From contig NZ_VOBG01000002.1 of NCBI RefSeq assembly GCF_008369295.1, positions 1 through 64,000 on the forward strand: a stretch of 64,000 bases of DNA, read 5' to 3'. Each line of letters opens with the position of its first letter. The stretch's first letter is position 1. The DNA comes from Pseudomonas sp. ANT_H4. Its GTDB lineage: Bacteria; Pseudomonadota; Gammaproteobacteria; Pseudomonadales; Pseudomonadaceae. The notes below the pieces were generated by a model. The model saw only the letters and a program-made list of their open reading frames with translations. It had not been told where the DNA came from and searched no databases. Positions 28,055-37,000 of the stretch are shown piece by piece. The translations under genes and the position numbers were made by a program.

Positions 28055-30234
28055 GTGCTATCGGCAAACCGTTGGACCGGGTTGACGGTCTGCTCAAAGT
28101 CACCGGCCAGGCGCGTTATGCTGGTGAGTTCCCCGAAGATGGCTTGCTTCACGCCAGCGTAGTCTCCAGCACTGTGGCCAGGGGTCGGGTGCTGCGCATC
28201 GACGTCTCAAGGGCGTTGGCGCTGCCGGGAGTGGTGATGGTGCTCGATCACCTCAACCGCCCGAAGCTGGCCAGCTACGACGACAGCTACGCCGACGCCG
28301 ATGCTGCCGACGGCTCGCCATTTCGCCCGCTGTACAACGACCGTGTGTTGTACAGCGGCCAACCGCTGGCCCTGGTAATCGCCGATAATCTGGAACTGGC
28401 GCGATATGCCAGCTCCCTCGTGACCATCGAGTATCAAACCGAAGCCGCCGAGACTGACCTGCTCGCCTTGCAAGAACAGGCACACCCATCCCCGCAAACA
28501 CCGCCCAAGCCACGGGGTAACTTCCAGGCCGAATGGGCCGGTGCCGCCATCAGTCTGGACTTGCATTACAGCACCCCGATCGAACACCACAACCCGATGG
28601 AACCCCACGCCAGCACCGTGCTGTACCAGCCGGACGGCACGCTGCATATCCACGACAAGACCCAAGGCCCGCAGAACTGCCAGGCCTATGTGCAAAAAGT
28701 CTTCGGCCTGGACAAAAGCCAGGTGCGGATCTTTGCTGCGTTCGTCGGCGGTGCGTTCGGTTCCGGCTTGCGCCCGCAGTATCAACTGCCCCTGGCGGTA
28801 ATGGCGGCGCTGGCCCTCAAGCGTTCGGTGCGGGTAACCCTGACCCGCCAACAGATGTTCACCTTCGGCTATCGCCCACGCACCTTGCAGCGCCTGCAAA
28901 TGGGCGCAGCCGCCAATGGCCGGCTGCTCGCCCTCGGTCACACGGCCATCGGCCAGACCTCACGGTTCGAGGATTTCAGCGAGCACGTGGTGGAATGGAG
29001 CGGCATGCTCTATCACTGCGACAACGTGCAACTGACCTACAAGCTGGTGCCGCTGGACGTCTTCACCCCGCTGGACATGCGTGCTCCTGGCGCGGCTCTT
29101 GGTGTGATCGGTCTGGAATGCGCCATGGACGAAGTGGCCTGCGCCCTGGCCATCGACCCGGTGCAACTGCGCCTGATCAACTACGCCGAGCGCAACCAGA
29201 ATGAAGACAAGCCCTGGTCCAGCAAAGCCTTGCGCGAGTGCTACCGCGAAGGCGCCGAGCGCTTCGGCTGGAGCCGGCGCAACCCCGAACCGCGCAGCAT
29301 GCGTGATGGTCGCCAACTGATCGGCTGGGGCATGGCCGGCGGAGTCTGGGAGGCCCTGCAAATGAAAGCGAGCGCCAAGGCGCGGATCGATCATGACGGC
29401 AAGCTCACCGTCAGTAGCGCCACCACCGATATTGGCACCGGCACCTACACGGTCATGACGCAAATTGCCGCCCAGGCCAGCGGCGTTGCCATGGAGAATG
29501 TAAGTTTTATTCTTGGCGACTCGTCACTGCCGCCGGCGCCGTTGCAGGGCGGTTCGTTTACCGTGTCTTCGGTGGGCACTGCCGTGCAGCAAGCCTGCGA
29601 GGCGCTGAATGAAAAGCTGCTCAATATTGCCCGCAAGACCTATCCGGCGTTCAAGGATGCCGAGTCCGCCCGCTTTGAAAATGGTCAATTACATGCTGGC
29701 GAGCAACGTGTTTCCCTAGCGCAACTGGTGCGCGACAGTGGTGAGCAGGCGCTGGAAGTGCAAGTCGACAGCGAGCCGGATAAAAAGCGCGAGGGCTATG
29801 CCACGGCCACCCATTCGGCGGTTTTCGTCGAGGTGCGGGTGGACGAGGACCTGGGCACCATCAGGGTCAGCCGCGTGGTCAGCGCAATCGCTGCCGGGCG
29901 AGTGGTCAATCCGAAAATGGCCCGCAGCCAGATCCTCGGCGGTGTGGTCTGGGGCATCGGCATGGCCTTGCACGAAGAAACCCAGGTCGACCATCAACTG
30001 GGGCGCTACATGAACCACAGCTTGGCCGAGTACCTCATCCCGGTAAACGCTGATATCGGCGAGATTGACGTGCTGTTTGTTGAAGAGCATGACGAGATCG
30101 TCAACGCCCTGGGTTCCAAGGGCGTGGGTGAGATTGGCATTGTCGGCGTAGCGGCGGCGGTGGCCAATGCCATCTATCACGCCACCGGCAAGCGGGTGCG
30201 GGACTTCCCCATCACTCTCGACAAGGTGCTTTAA
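28051..30234 (+). CDS. paoC: molybdenum hydroxylase catalytic subunit (PaoC/YagR-like)
   Basis: A 727-residue molybdopterin subunit. It opens with the hammerhead domain (IGKPLDRVDGLLKVTGQARYA), contains FVGGAFGSG, RAPGAALG and QGGSFTVSSVG cofactor contacts, and ends with the catalytic glutamate E694 in GVGEIGIVG. It should oxidise aldehydes, probably aromatic ones, to acids. Cofactor insertion normally needs an XdhC/PaoD chaperone, which is not encoded nearby. Its TAA overlaps the TAA of the converging MFS gene. Confidence 0.88.
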   Translation: MSAIGKPLDRVDGLLKVTGQARYAGEFPEDGLLHASVVSSTVARGRVLRIDVSRALALPGVVMVLDHLNRPKLASYDDSYADADAADGSPFRPLYNDRVLYSGQPLALVIADNLELARYASSLVTIEYQTEAAETDLLALQEQAHPSPQTPPKPRGNFQAEWAGAAISLDLHYSTPIEHHNPMEPHASTVLYQPDGTLHIHDKTQGPQNCQAYVQKVFGLDKSQVRIFAAFVGGAFGSGLRPQYQLPLAVMAALALKRSVRVTLTRQQMFTFGYRPRTLQRLQMGAAANGRLLALGHTAIGQTSRFEDFSEHVVEWSGMLYHCDNVQLTYKLVPLDVFTPLDMRAPGAALGVIGLECAMDEVACALAIDPVQLRLINYAERNQNEDKPWSSKALRECYREGAERFGWSRRNPEPRSMRDGRQLIGWGMAGGVWEALQMKASAKARIDHDGKLTVSSATTDIGTGTYTVMTQIAAQASGVAMENVSFILGDSSLPPAPLQGGSFTVSSVGTAVQQACEALNEKLLNIARKTYPAFKDAESARFENGQLHAGEQRVSLAQLVRDSGEQALEVQVDSEPDKKREGYATATHSAVFVEVRVDEDLGTIRVSRVVSAIAAGRVVNPKMARSQILGGVVWGIGMALHEETQVDHQLGRYMNHSLAEYLIPVNADIGEIDVLFVEEHDEIVNALGSKGVGEIGIVGVAAAVANAIYHATGKRVRDFPITLDKVL

Positions 30235-31475
30235 ACCTTGGTGTCTTCTACCGGTGCCGGCGTGTGCATGCGGTCGCGGTTGGCCAGGGTCGGGAACAAT
30301 TTGATCCAGACCCCTGTCACCACCAGCGTGCCGATCCCGCCCATGACCACGGCGGGCACGGTGCCCAGCCAGTGGGCGGTGACGCCGGACTCAAACTCAC
30401 CCAACTGATTGGAGGCGCCGATAAACAGCCCGTTGACGGCGCTGACCCGGCCGCGCATTTCATCGGGGGTTTCCAGTTGTACGAAGGAGGCGCGGATCAC
30501 CATGCTGATCATGTCCGCTGCGCCCAGTACCACCAGCACCGCCATGGAGAACCAGAACGAGGTGGACAGGCCGAAGGCAATGGTCGCCACGCCAAACACG
30601 CCGACGGCGGTAAACATGATACGACCGACGTGGCGGTCCACTGCAAACCGTGCCAGCCACAATGACATCAGCAGTGCTCCCACCGCTGGCGCAGAACGCA
30701 GTAGCCCAAGGCCCCAGGCTCCGGTCAGCAGGATGTCCTTGGCGAACACCGGCAGTAACGCGGTCGCGCCGCCCAGCAGCACGGCGAACAGGTCCAGGGA
30801 TATTGCCCCGAGAATGTCCGGGCGACTGCGAATAAAGCGAATCCCGGCCAGCAACGAGTCCATGGTCGCCTTGGCTTTGTTGAGCGGCGTCTGCCGGGCC
30901 GGCAGGTTGAGGGTCAGCACGCAGGCAATCAGGTACAGCAACACCGTTGGGCCATACACCCAGGCGCTACCGAAGGCATACAGCAAGCCACCGAGGGCCG
31001 GGGCGACGATGGTGGCTGACTGCTGCGCCGACTGCGACGCCGCCACCGCACGGGGAAATAACGCGCTGGGCACGATGCTCGGTAGCAGCGCCTGGGTGGT
31101 GGGCATCTCAAAGGAGCGTGCCGCACCGAGCAGGAAGGCGAGGATAAAGATCATCTCGCGGGTGACACTGCCGTTCAGGCTGGCGATGGCCAGGGATAGG
31201 GCGATCAGCGCCTGCAGCGTCTGGCAGATGGCGGCGACCTTGCGCCGTTCATAGCGGTCGGCAACATGGCCGGTGTGCAGCATGAACAGCACGCGGGGGA
31301 TGAACTCGACCAAGCCCACCAACCCCAGGTCCAGCACATTTCCGGTCAGTTGGTAGAGGTTCCAGCCGATGGCCACGGTGAGCATCTGGAAGCCGCTGGC
31401 GGTAAAGATCCGCGCCAGCCAGAACGCGATGAAAGGGCGGTGATGACGTAACAGTAATGCGGGCTCACTGGGCAT
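30231..31475 (-). CDS. MFS transporter, EntS/MFS_3-like
   Basis: A 414-residue carrier with twelve hydrophobic segments; the TGHVADRYERRKV loop is the classical motif between helices 2 and 3. The LLRHHRPFIAFWLARIFTASG opening and ASFVQLETPDEMRGRVSAVNGLF are typical of the MFS_3 branch that includes enterobactin exporter EntS and drug efflux carriers. No siderophore genes are nearby, so the substrate is open. It overlaps paoC by four bases tail to tail. Confidence 0.8.
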   Translation of the reverse strand: MPSEPALLLRHHRPFIAFWLARIFTASGFQMLTVAIGWNLYQLTGNVLDLGLVGLVEFIPRVLFMLHTGHVADRYERRKVAAICQTLQALIALSLAIASLNGSVTREMIFILAFLLGAARSFEMPTTQALLPSIVPSALFPRAVAASQSAQQSATIVAPALGGLLYAFGSAWVYGPTVLLYLIACVLTLNLPARQTPLNKAKATMDSLLAGIRFIRSRPDILGAISLDLFAVLLGGATALLPVFAKDILLTGAWGLGLLRSAPAVGALLMSLWLARFAVDRHVGRIMFTAVGVFGVATIAFGLSTSFWFSMAVLVVLGAADMISMVIRASFVQLETPDEMRGRVSAVNGLFIGASNQLGEFESGVTAHWLGTVPAVVMGGIGTLVVTGVWIKLFPTLANRDRMHTPAPVEDTKV

Positions 31476-31818
31476 CGGGAAGACAGGTCTGGGCTCGGGT
31501 GACAGACGAGATTAGCATCAACCTGTAACAAATGGTTGCGGGGATGGGGATATCCTTAGCAAGACATCTATTTCAGTGAGGCAACCTGTCACGCGGCAAA
31601 AGACCACACAGCCCAATGCCGAAAACGGGACTACTCTTTCATCGATGCTTGATCCAGATCAATGCCTTTTCAGGCGTTTATCTGGCGGCCTTCAGGCCAG
31701 AATCCCTACGTGGTCAGTTATAAAAAGAACGAATTGCAATTTGCCACACTCCATATCCGTGGGGGCAGTGGGTGCAGGCCCCAGCCAGCAGCCGGTATTA
31801 CCTGACAGAGGAAGACTT
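31476..31818. other. cioAB control region
   Basis: This 343-base gene-free stretch between the diverging MFS gene and cioA holds one clear signal, the Anr/FNR-like palindrome at 31649-31662. The frame of cioA is open back to 31576 but that part does not look like protein. I see no other gene or hairpin here. Confidence 0.6.
31649..31662. promoter_or_regulatory. Anr/FNR box upstream of cioAB
   Basis: TTGATCCAGATCAA is a perfect TTGAT-N4-ATCAA palindrome, the consensus of the oxygen regulators Anr and FNR, 156 bases before the cioA ATG. In P. aeruginosa Anr represses cioAB at low oxygen, which fits a site here. Direction of control in this strain is inferred. Confidence 0.8.
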
Positions 31819-33270
31819 ATGTTTGGTTTGGAGGCGCTAGATCTCGCCCGAATCCAATTTGCGTTCACCATCTCGTTCCACATCCTGTTCCCGGCCATCA
31901 CCATCGGCCTGGCCAGTTACCTCGCGGTGCTGGAAGGCTTATGGCTCAAGACCCACAACGACACCTACCGTGACCTCTACCATTTCTGGTCGAAGATCTT
32001 TGCCGTTAACTTCGGCATGGGCGTGGTCTCGGGTTTGGTCATGGCCTATCAGTTCGGTACCAACTGGAGCCGATTCTCGGACTTCGCTGGTGCAGTCACC
32101 GGGCCGCTGCTGACCTATGAGGTGCTCACCGCCTTCTTCCTCGAAGCCGGTTTCCTTGGGGTAATGCTGTTTGGCTGGAACAAGGTGGGGCGCAAACTGC
32201 ACTTCTTCGCCACGGTGATGGTGGCGGTCGGCACGCTGATCTCGACGTTCTGGATTCTTGCCTCCAACAGCTGGATGCAGACGCCCCAGGGCTTTGAAAT
32301 CATTGATGGCCGGGTGATCCCTACGGACTGGTTTGCGGTGATCTTCAACCCGTCATTCCCTTACCGCCTGATGCACATGGCTACCGCTGCCTTTGTTGCC
32401 ACGGCGTTCTTTGTCGGTTCTTCAGCGGCCTGGCATCTGCTGCGGGGCAAAGACAGTCCGGCGATCCGCACCATGCTCTCGATGGCCATGTGGATGGCGC
32501 TGATCGTGGCACCGATCCAGGCGGTTATCGGTGACTTCCACGGCCTCAACACCTTGAAGCACCAGCCAGCGAAAATCGCTGCCATCGAAGGTCACTGGGA
32601 AAATATCGGTGACGAACCGACGCCGCTGATCCTGTTTGGCTGGCCCGACATGAAGGCCGAAAAAACCAAATACGCGGTAGAAATTCCTTACCTGGGCAGC
32701 CTTATCCTGACCCACTCCCTGGACAAGCAGGTGCCGGCCCTCAAGGACTTTCCGCCTGAGGACCGTCCCAACTCGACCATCGTGTTCTGGTCGTTCCGGG
32801 TCATGGTCGGGCTGGGTTTGCTGATGATTTTCACCGGTCTGTTCAGCCTTTGGCTGCGCAGGGGCGGCAAGATTTATACCTCCAGGCCGTTCCTTTACCT
32901 GGCGCTGTGGATGGGGCCGTCCGGCCTGATCGCGATTCTGGCTGGCTGGTTCACCACGGAAATTGGTCGCCAGCCGTGGGTGGTCTACGGGCTGATGCGC
33001 ACGGCGGATGCTTCTTCCGGGCATAGCTTCGTGCAGATGAGCATCACCCTGGCGCTGTTTGTGGTGGTGTATTTCGCCCTGTTCGGTGCCGGTCTTGGCT
33101 ACATGATGCGCCTGGTGCGCAAAGGCCCGGTCACCGACGACAGTACCGAGCCGGCCCACGGTGGGCCCGGGCAGCAACGCACACCGGCCCGGCCGTTATC
33201 GGCGGCCGATGACAGCTCCGACGCCGATCATGGCGACAGCCTGGCCGATAGTCAGAAGAAGGGGAATTGA
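31819..33270 (+). CDS. cioA: cyanide-insensitive ubiquinol oxidase subunit I
   Basis: About 483 residues from ATG 31819, preceded by GAGGAAG. Helices carry haem ligands, including H21 in FTISFHILFPA, and the GRQPWVVYGLMRTADA stretch of bd-type oxidases. The Q loop is short, as in CIO rather than E. coli CydA. The enzyme reduces oxygen with ubiquinol in the inner membrane and resists cyanide. The C-terminal tail is hydrophilic. cioB follows three bases later. Confidence 0.92.
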   Translation: MFGLEALDLARIQFAFTISFHILFPAITIGLASYLAVLEGLWLKTHNDTYRDLYHFWSKIFAVNFGMGVVSGLVMAYQFGTNWSRFSDFAGAVTGPLLTYEVLTAFFLEAGFLGVMLFGWNKVGRKLHFFATVMVAVGTLISTFWILASNSWMQTPQGFEIIDGRVIPTDWFAVIFNPSFPYRLMHMATAAFVATAFFVGSSAAWHLLRGKDSPAIRTMLSMAMWMALIVAPIQAVIGDFHGLNTLKHQPAKIAAIEGHWENIGDEPTPLILFGWPDMKAEKTKYAVEIPYLGSLILTHSLDKQVPALKDFPPEDRPNSTIVFWSFRVMVGLGLLMIFTGLFSLWLRRGGKIYTSRPFLYLALWMGPSGLIAILAGWFTTEIGRQPWVVYGLMRTADASSGHSFVQMSITLALFVVVYFALFGAGLGYMMRLVRKGPVTDDSTEPAHGGPGQQRTPARPLSAADDSSDADHGDSLADSQKKGN

Positions 33271-33273
33271 GTC

Positions 33274-34281
33274 ATGGGTATTGATCTTCCGCTGATCTGG
33301 GCCGTGATCATCATATTCGGCATCATGATGTACGTGGTCATGGACGGGTTTGACTTGGGCATCGGCATTCTCTTCCCCTTTATCAAGGGCAAGACTGACC
33401 GCGACGTGATGATGAACACCGTCGCCCCGGTTTGGGACGGCAACGAAACCTGGCTGGTGCTGGGGGGCGCGGCGCTGTTCGGCGCGTTTCCGCTGGCTTA
33501 CTCGGTGGTGCTCTCGGCGCTGTACCTACCGTTGATCCTGATGCTGATCGGCTTGATCTTCCGCGGTGTGGCCTTTGAGTTCCGCTTCAAGGCCAAGGAT
33601 GACAAGCGCCACCTGTGGGACAAGGCCTTTATCGGCGGTTCGCTGACGGCGACCTTCTTCCAGGGCGTGGCCTTGGGGGCGTTTATCGATGGCTTTCCCG
33701 TGGTCGATCGTCAGTTCGCCGGAGGTTCGCTGGACTGGTTCACTCCGTTTACGATGTTCTGTGGCGTGGCACTGATCATTGCTTATGCGCTGCTGGGCTG
33801 CACTTGGCTGATCATGAAGACCGAAGGCAAGTTGCAGGAACAGATGCATAACCTGGCGCGGCCCCTGGCATTCGTGGTGTTGGCGGTGATTGGTATTGTC
33901 AGCATCTGGACGCCGCTGGCACACCCGGACATTGCTTCGCGCTGGTTCACCCTGCCGAACCTGTTCTGGTTCCTGCCGGTACCAATACTGGTGCTGGTGA
34001 CCATGTACGGCCTGGTGCGTGCCGTAGCTCGCAACGCCCACTACACGCCGTTCCTGCTGACCCTGGTACTGATCTTCCTTGGCTACAGCGGCCTGGGCAT
34101 CAGCCTGTGGCCGAACATTGTGCCACCGTCGATCTCGATCTGGGACGCCGCCGCGCCGCCGCAAAGCCAGGGCTTCATGCTGGTGGGCACGCTGTTTATC
34201 ATCCCGTTCATTCTGGGCTACACCTTCTGGAGCTATTACGTGTTCCGCGGCAAGGTCACCCACGAAGACGGTTATCACTAG
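33274..34281 (+). CDS. cioB: cyanide-insensitive ubiquinol oxidase subunit II
   Basis: A 335-residue polytopic subunit with eight or nine helices. It opens GIDLPLIWAVIIIFGIMMYV and contains VMDGFDLGIG and PVWDGNETWLVLGG, conserved in CydB/CioB. It pairs with CioA in the bd-type oxidase. A DUF2474 gene begins 12 bases after its stop, so a three-gene operon is likely. Confidence 0.92.
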   Translation: MGIDLPLIWAVIIIFGIMMYVVMDGFDLGIGILFPFIKGKTDRDVMMNTVAPVWDGNETWLVLGGAALFGAFPLAYSVVLSALYLPLILMLIGLIFRGVAFEFRFKAKDDKRHLWDKAFIGGSLTATFFQGVALGAFIDGFPVVDRQFAGGSLDWFTPFTMFCGVALIIAYALLGCTWLIMKTEGKLQEQMHNLARPLAFVVLAVIGIVSIWTPLAHPDIASRWFTLPNLFWFLPVPILVLVTMYGLVRAVARNAHYTPFLLTLVLIFLGYSGLGISLWPNIVPPSISIWDAAAPPQSQGFMLVGTLFIIPFILGYTFWSYYVFRGKVTHEDGYH

Positions 34282-34293
34282 GAGGATCGATCA

Positions 34294-34461
34294 ATGTCCG
34301 GCAAACCTTCGTTGCACGACATCGAACAGGCTGAGAAAAAGCCGCTCTGGCAACGCCTGGGCTGGCTGGCGATGATTTGGACCGGCAGCGTCCTGGCCCT
34401 GTTTGTAGTGGCCAGCCTGATGCGCATGTTCATGAACGCTGCGGGCTTGACCACTCACTGA
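34294..34461 (+). CDS. DUF2474 small membrane protein of the oxidase
   Basis: A 55-residue protein with a strong GGAGGA ribosome-binding site. A charged N-terminus (DIEQAEKKPLWQRLGW) leads into one transmembrane helix and ends MFMNAAGLTTH. DUF2474 proteins are found downstream of cioAB and are thought to play the same accessory role as CydX in the bd oxidase. That role is inference from position and shape. A strong terminator follows. Confidence 0.8.
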   Translation: MSGKPSLHDIEQAEKKPLWQRLGWLAMIWTGSVLALFVVASLMRMFMNAAGLTTH

Positions 34462-34496
34462 CATCCCATCCCGTTGCCTTGCGGCACGGTTTATGA

Positions 34497-34519
34497 CCCT
34501 CCTCACGGAGGGTTTTTTT
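34497..34519 (+). terminator. rho-independent terminator of cioAB
   Basis: CCCTCC (34497-34502), a TCAC loop and GGAGGG (34507-34512) are followed by seven T. The hairpin ends the cioAB-DUF2474 transcript. Confidence 0.9.
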
Positions 34520-34521
34520 AA

Positions 34522-35646
34522 TTATTTTCGTGCTTTCAGAATCACGAACTTCGGCGTGACGGCGACTTGCTCGACACCCCGAAACAACCGCGCCAACTTA
34601 CTGTGATAACCCAAATGGCGGTTGCCGACGATATAGAGGGCACCGCCCACCACCAGCGCCTCTCGAGCCTGCTGGAACATACGCCAGGCGAGGAAGTCCC
34701 CCACCACCTGCTGCTGGTGGAACGGCGGATTGCACAGCACCACGTCCAGAGATTGCGGTTCCTGATCGGCCAGGCCATCGCCAGGACGAATCACCACATC
34801 CCGCTCGCCCAGCGCAGCCCGCCAATTCTCGGCCGCCGATTGCACGGCCATGTACGACTCGTCCACCAAGGTGTACTGCGCCAGTGGGTTTTGCAGGGCG
34901 CTCGCAATCGCCAGTACGCCATTGCCGCAGCCCAGGTCTGCGACCCGGGCGTTGCCCAGTTTCTGTGGCAGGTGCGGTAGAAATGCCCGGGTGCCGATGT
35001 CCAGGCCTTCGCGGCAAAACACGTTGGCATGGTTGAGCAGTTCGATGGACGGTGTTTCCAGGCGATAGCGAGTGGGATAAGGCGAAACGGCCTGTGGCCG
35101 GTCGGCCAGGGTGGCGATCAGCAAGCGGGCTTTTTTCACTGCCAGGGAAGCATGCATCGGCCCGATGTAGCGCTCCAGTAACTCTCCAGCCGCCCGAGGC
35201 AGGTGCTTGACCATCGCCCCGGCAATCACCTCGGCGCCGGGCGCCAGCTGGCCCTGCAGGTGGATCAATTGCTCTTCGAGCAGCGCCAGGGTTTTCGGCA
35301 CGCGGATCAGCACTCGGTCAAAGGGGCCGATCAGCGCCTGGCTGGCTGGCACGCTCGACACCGCATCGAATGGCTTGCCATTGCGCACCAGGTTTTTCTC
35401 CAGCGCCAGGGCACCGAGGAACGAATCGCCGCTGGACGTCACTTGTACATGCCCTTCAAGGCTGGCCGCCAGAGCGCCAAAGCTGTCATTGAGCACCAGA
35501 ACGCGGGTCGCGTGTGTCGGTTGTTGTTCGGCCAGGTGGCTGAGCAAATAATCGTCGGCGGCATCGAAGGCTTGCAGCGGTTCGTTTTGCTGCTCTGGCT
35601 GGCGGATCAGGTCGAGTTGGGCGAAGGGGCTGTCGAGCAGGGGCAT
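34522..35646 (-). CDS. rlmG: 23S rRNA (guanine-1835-N2)-methyltransferase
   Basis: A 374-residue protein with a catalytically inactive N-terminal methyltransferase-like half and a C-terminal active half: VADLGCGNGVLAIAS binds S-adenosylmethionine and VVLCNPPFHQ is the guanine-N2 catalytic motif. The length and the RLETPSIELLNHANVFCREGLD stretch match RlmG/RsmC enzymes, with RlmG the better length fit. It methylates G1835 of 23S rRNA. Confidence 0.9.
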   Translation of the reverse strand: MPLLDSPFAQLDLIRQPEQQNEPLQAFDAADDYLLSHLAEQQPTHATRVLVLNDSFGALAASLEGHVQVTSSGDSFLGALALEKNLVRNGKPFDAVSSVPASQALIGPFDRVLIRVPKTLALLEEQLIHLQGQLAPGAEVIAGAMVKHLPRAAGELLERYIGPMHASLAVKKARLLIATLADRPQAVSPYPTRYRLETPSIELLNHANVFCREGLDIGTRAFLPHLPQKLGNARVADLGCGNGVLAIASALQNPLAQYTLVDESYMAVQSAAENWRAALGERDVVIRPGDGLADQEPQSLDVVLCNPPFHQQQVVGDFLAWRMFQQAREALVVGGALYIVGNRHLGYHSKLARLFRGVEQVAVTPKFVILKARK

Positions 35647-35854
35647 GGCGGGGAGACTCTGGGTAATCGACGGGTGTTCCCTAGTTTGGCTGTGGGGCCT
35701 GACGTGAGGAACCTTCTGAGTGGACTTCGACGCACGGTGTTGGAGGCTGCTTCATCACTCAGAACTGGCCGTAAATGTTACTTTTTTTTCCTGGGGATTA
35801 CATTCGGTGTTTTGCGTCACGCTGCAGGCGCTCAGAGCGTCTTGGGCGTTCGGG

Positions 35855-36565
35855 TTAAAACAGACCGGTTTTCACTGCCGTCATCACGGCAGCCATCTTG
35901 TTACTGACCCCCAGTTTTTTCATCGAACTGCTGATATGAAAACCGACGGTACGTTTGGATAGGCACAAAATAGTAGCGATATCCGCTGCGGTCTTGCCCA
36001 GCGCTGACCATTGCAGGACTTCGGTTTCCCGTGATGTCAGCTTTGTGGGTGGATGAACGCGGGGGTTGGTCGAGTATTTTTGCGCCACCACCGTATGCAA
36101 GGCATGACAAAGCCAGAGGACTTGCCCGGCTTTGTCATAAAGCTCCTCCGGGCTTACAGGGCGTTCGCTGCGCCCCAGGCTTAGCATGCTGAAAACTCCC
36201 TGAAAATCATGGACGGGTTGGGTCCACCCGAAATTCAGACCGTAGGATTGCGCATGAACCCATAAGTCGGGAGCGCTGGAGAAGGTTTTTTCTTCCCAAA
36301 CAACAGGTAGCACGCTGTGTTTGCAGTGGGAAATAATAGGGTCCATGTCGAAGTAGTTTTGTTGTTTGTAAAGTTGATTCCACTCATCTGGATAGTTATT
36401 GATAAAAATGGGTTTTGTTTGATTTTGTGGTAATTGAGAACTCATGCTAAAAGCACAGTATTGGAAGCCGAGTTCAAAGGTAATGTTAAGGGCTGCTTCA
36501 AACATGCTGGTTATTTCGTTCTCACCTTTCAGTTTGGGGAGACGGGTGTTGCGCCAATTGAGCAT
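35855..36565 (-). CDS. LuxR-type quorum-sensing regulator without a partner synthase
   Basis: About 236 residues from ATG 36565, chosen because AAGGAGAG precedes it; an upstream in-frame start lacks such a site. The N-terminal autoinducer-binding domain keeps the acyl-homoserine lactone contact set at W62, Y66, D75, P76, W90 and G123. The C-terminal GerE helix-turn-helix reads LTSRETEVLQWSALGKT...TVGFH, typical of quorum-sensing LuxR proteins. No luxI homologue is within the window. The gene and its upstream region are visibly more A+T-rich than their neighbours. Confidence 0.85.
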   Translation of the reverse strand: MLNWRNTRLPKLKGENEITSMFEAALNITFELGFQYCAFSMSSQLPQNQTKPIFINNYPDEWNQLYKQQNYFDMDPIISHCKHSVLPVVWEEKTFSSAPDLWVHAQSYGLNFGWTQPVHDFQGVFSMLSLGRSERPVSPEELYDKAGQVLWLCHALHTVVAQKYSTNPRVHPPTKLTSRETEVLQWSALGKTAADIATILCLSKRTVGFHISSSMKKLGVSNKMAAVMTAVKTGLF

Positions 36566-37000
36566 CGGTAACTCTCCTTGAGTATTGCTGTAGCTTGGGT
36601 ACGTCCTAGACCCCAATGAGGCACGAAAATGAGTGTAGGGCATATCCTGCGAAGCGAAATAAAAGATTCGCTATCTTCAGTGGAGGCTTATGCGTTTTTT
36701 AAATGCGGTGCGTTAGTAGGCTTTACAAGTACTCGTCAGGAAATGGCGATTTTTTTTGATTTTTAATGAGTTACCGTTGCTCTCATTAGAATGGCAGGTG
36801 CCATGTAATAGCGCTCTTGTAACTTGCTCAATAGCTAAATGATTGGTGCAAAACTAAATTGCCACTACTGAGTGTTTTCTGCGCAAGGTGAAAATGACAG
36901 CATGGCTACTTTTGTCTCTGGGCGATGCCATTACAAACCACCGGTGTTTCCACGGGTCACTTTGAGGGACACTAGGGTCATCTGTGAAACGGAGTCCCTC
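36566..37000. other. A+T-rich intergenic region with a 25-bp palindrome
   Basis: This 435-base stretch between the diverging luxR and fpr genes holds no convincing gene. Its main structure is TAATGAG at 36764-36770 inverted as CTCATTA at 36782-36788 with an 11-base spacer. The palindrome is roughly midway between the two starts and may be an operator for one or both. The frame of fpr is open back to 36872 but without coding look. Confidence 0.55.
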
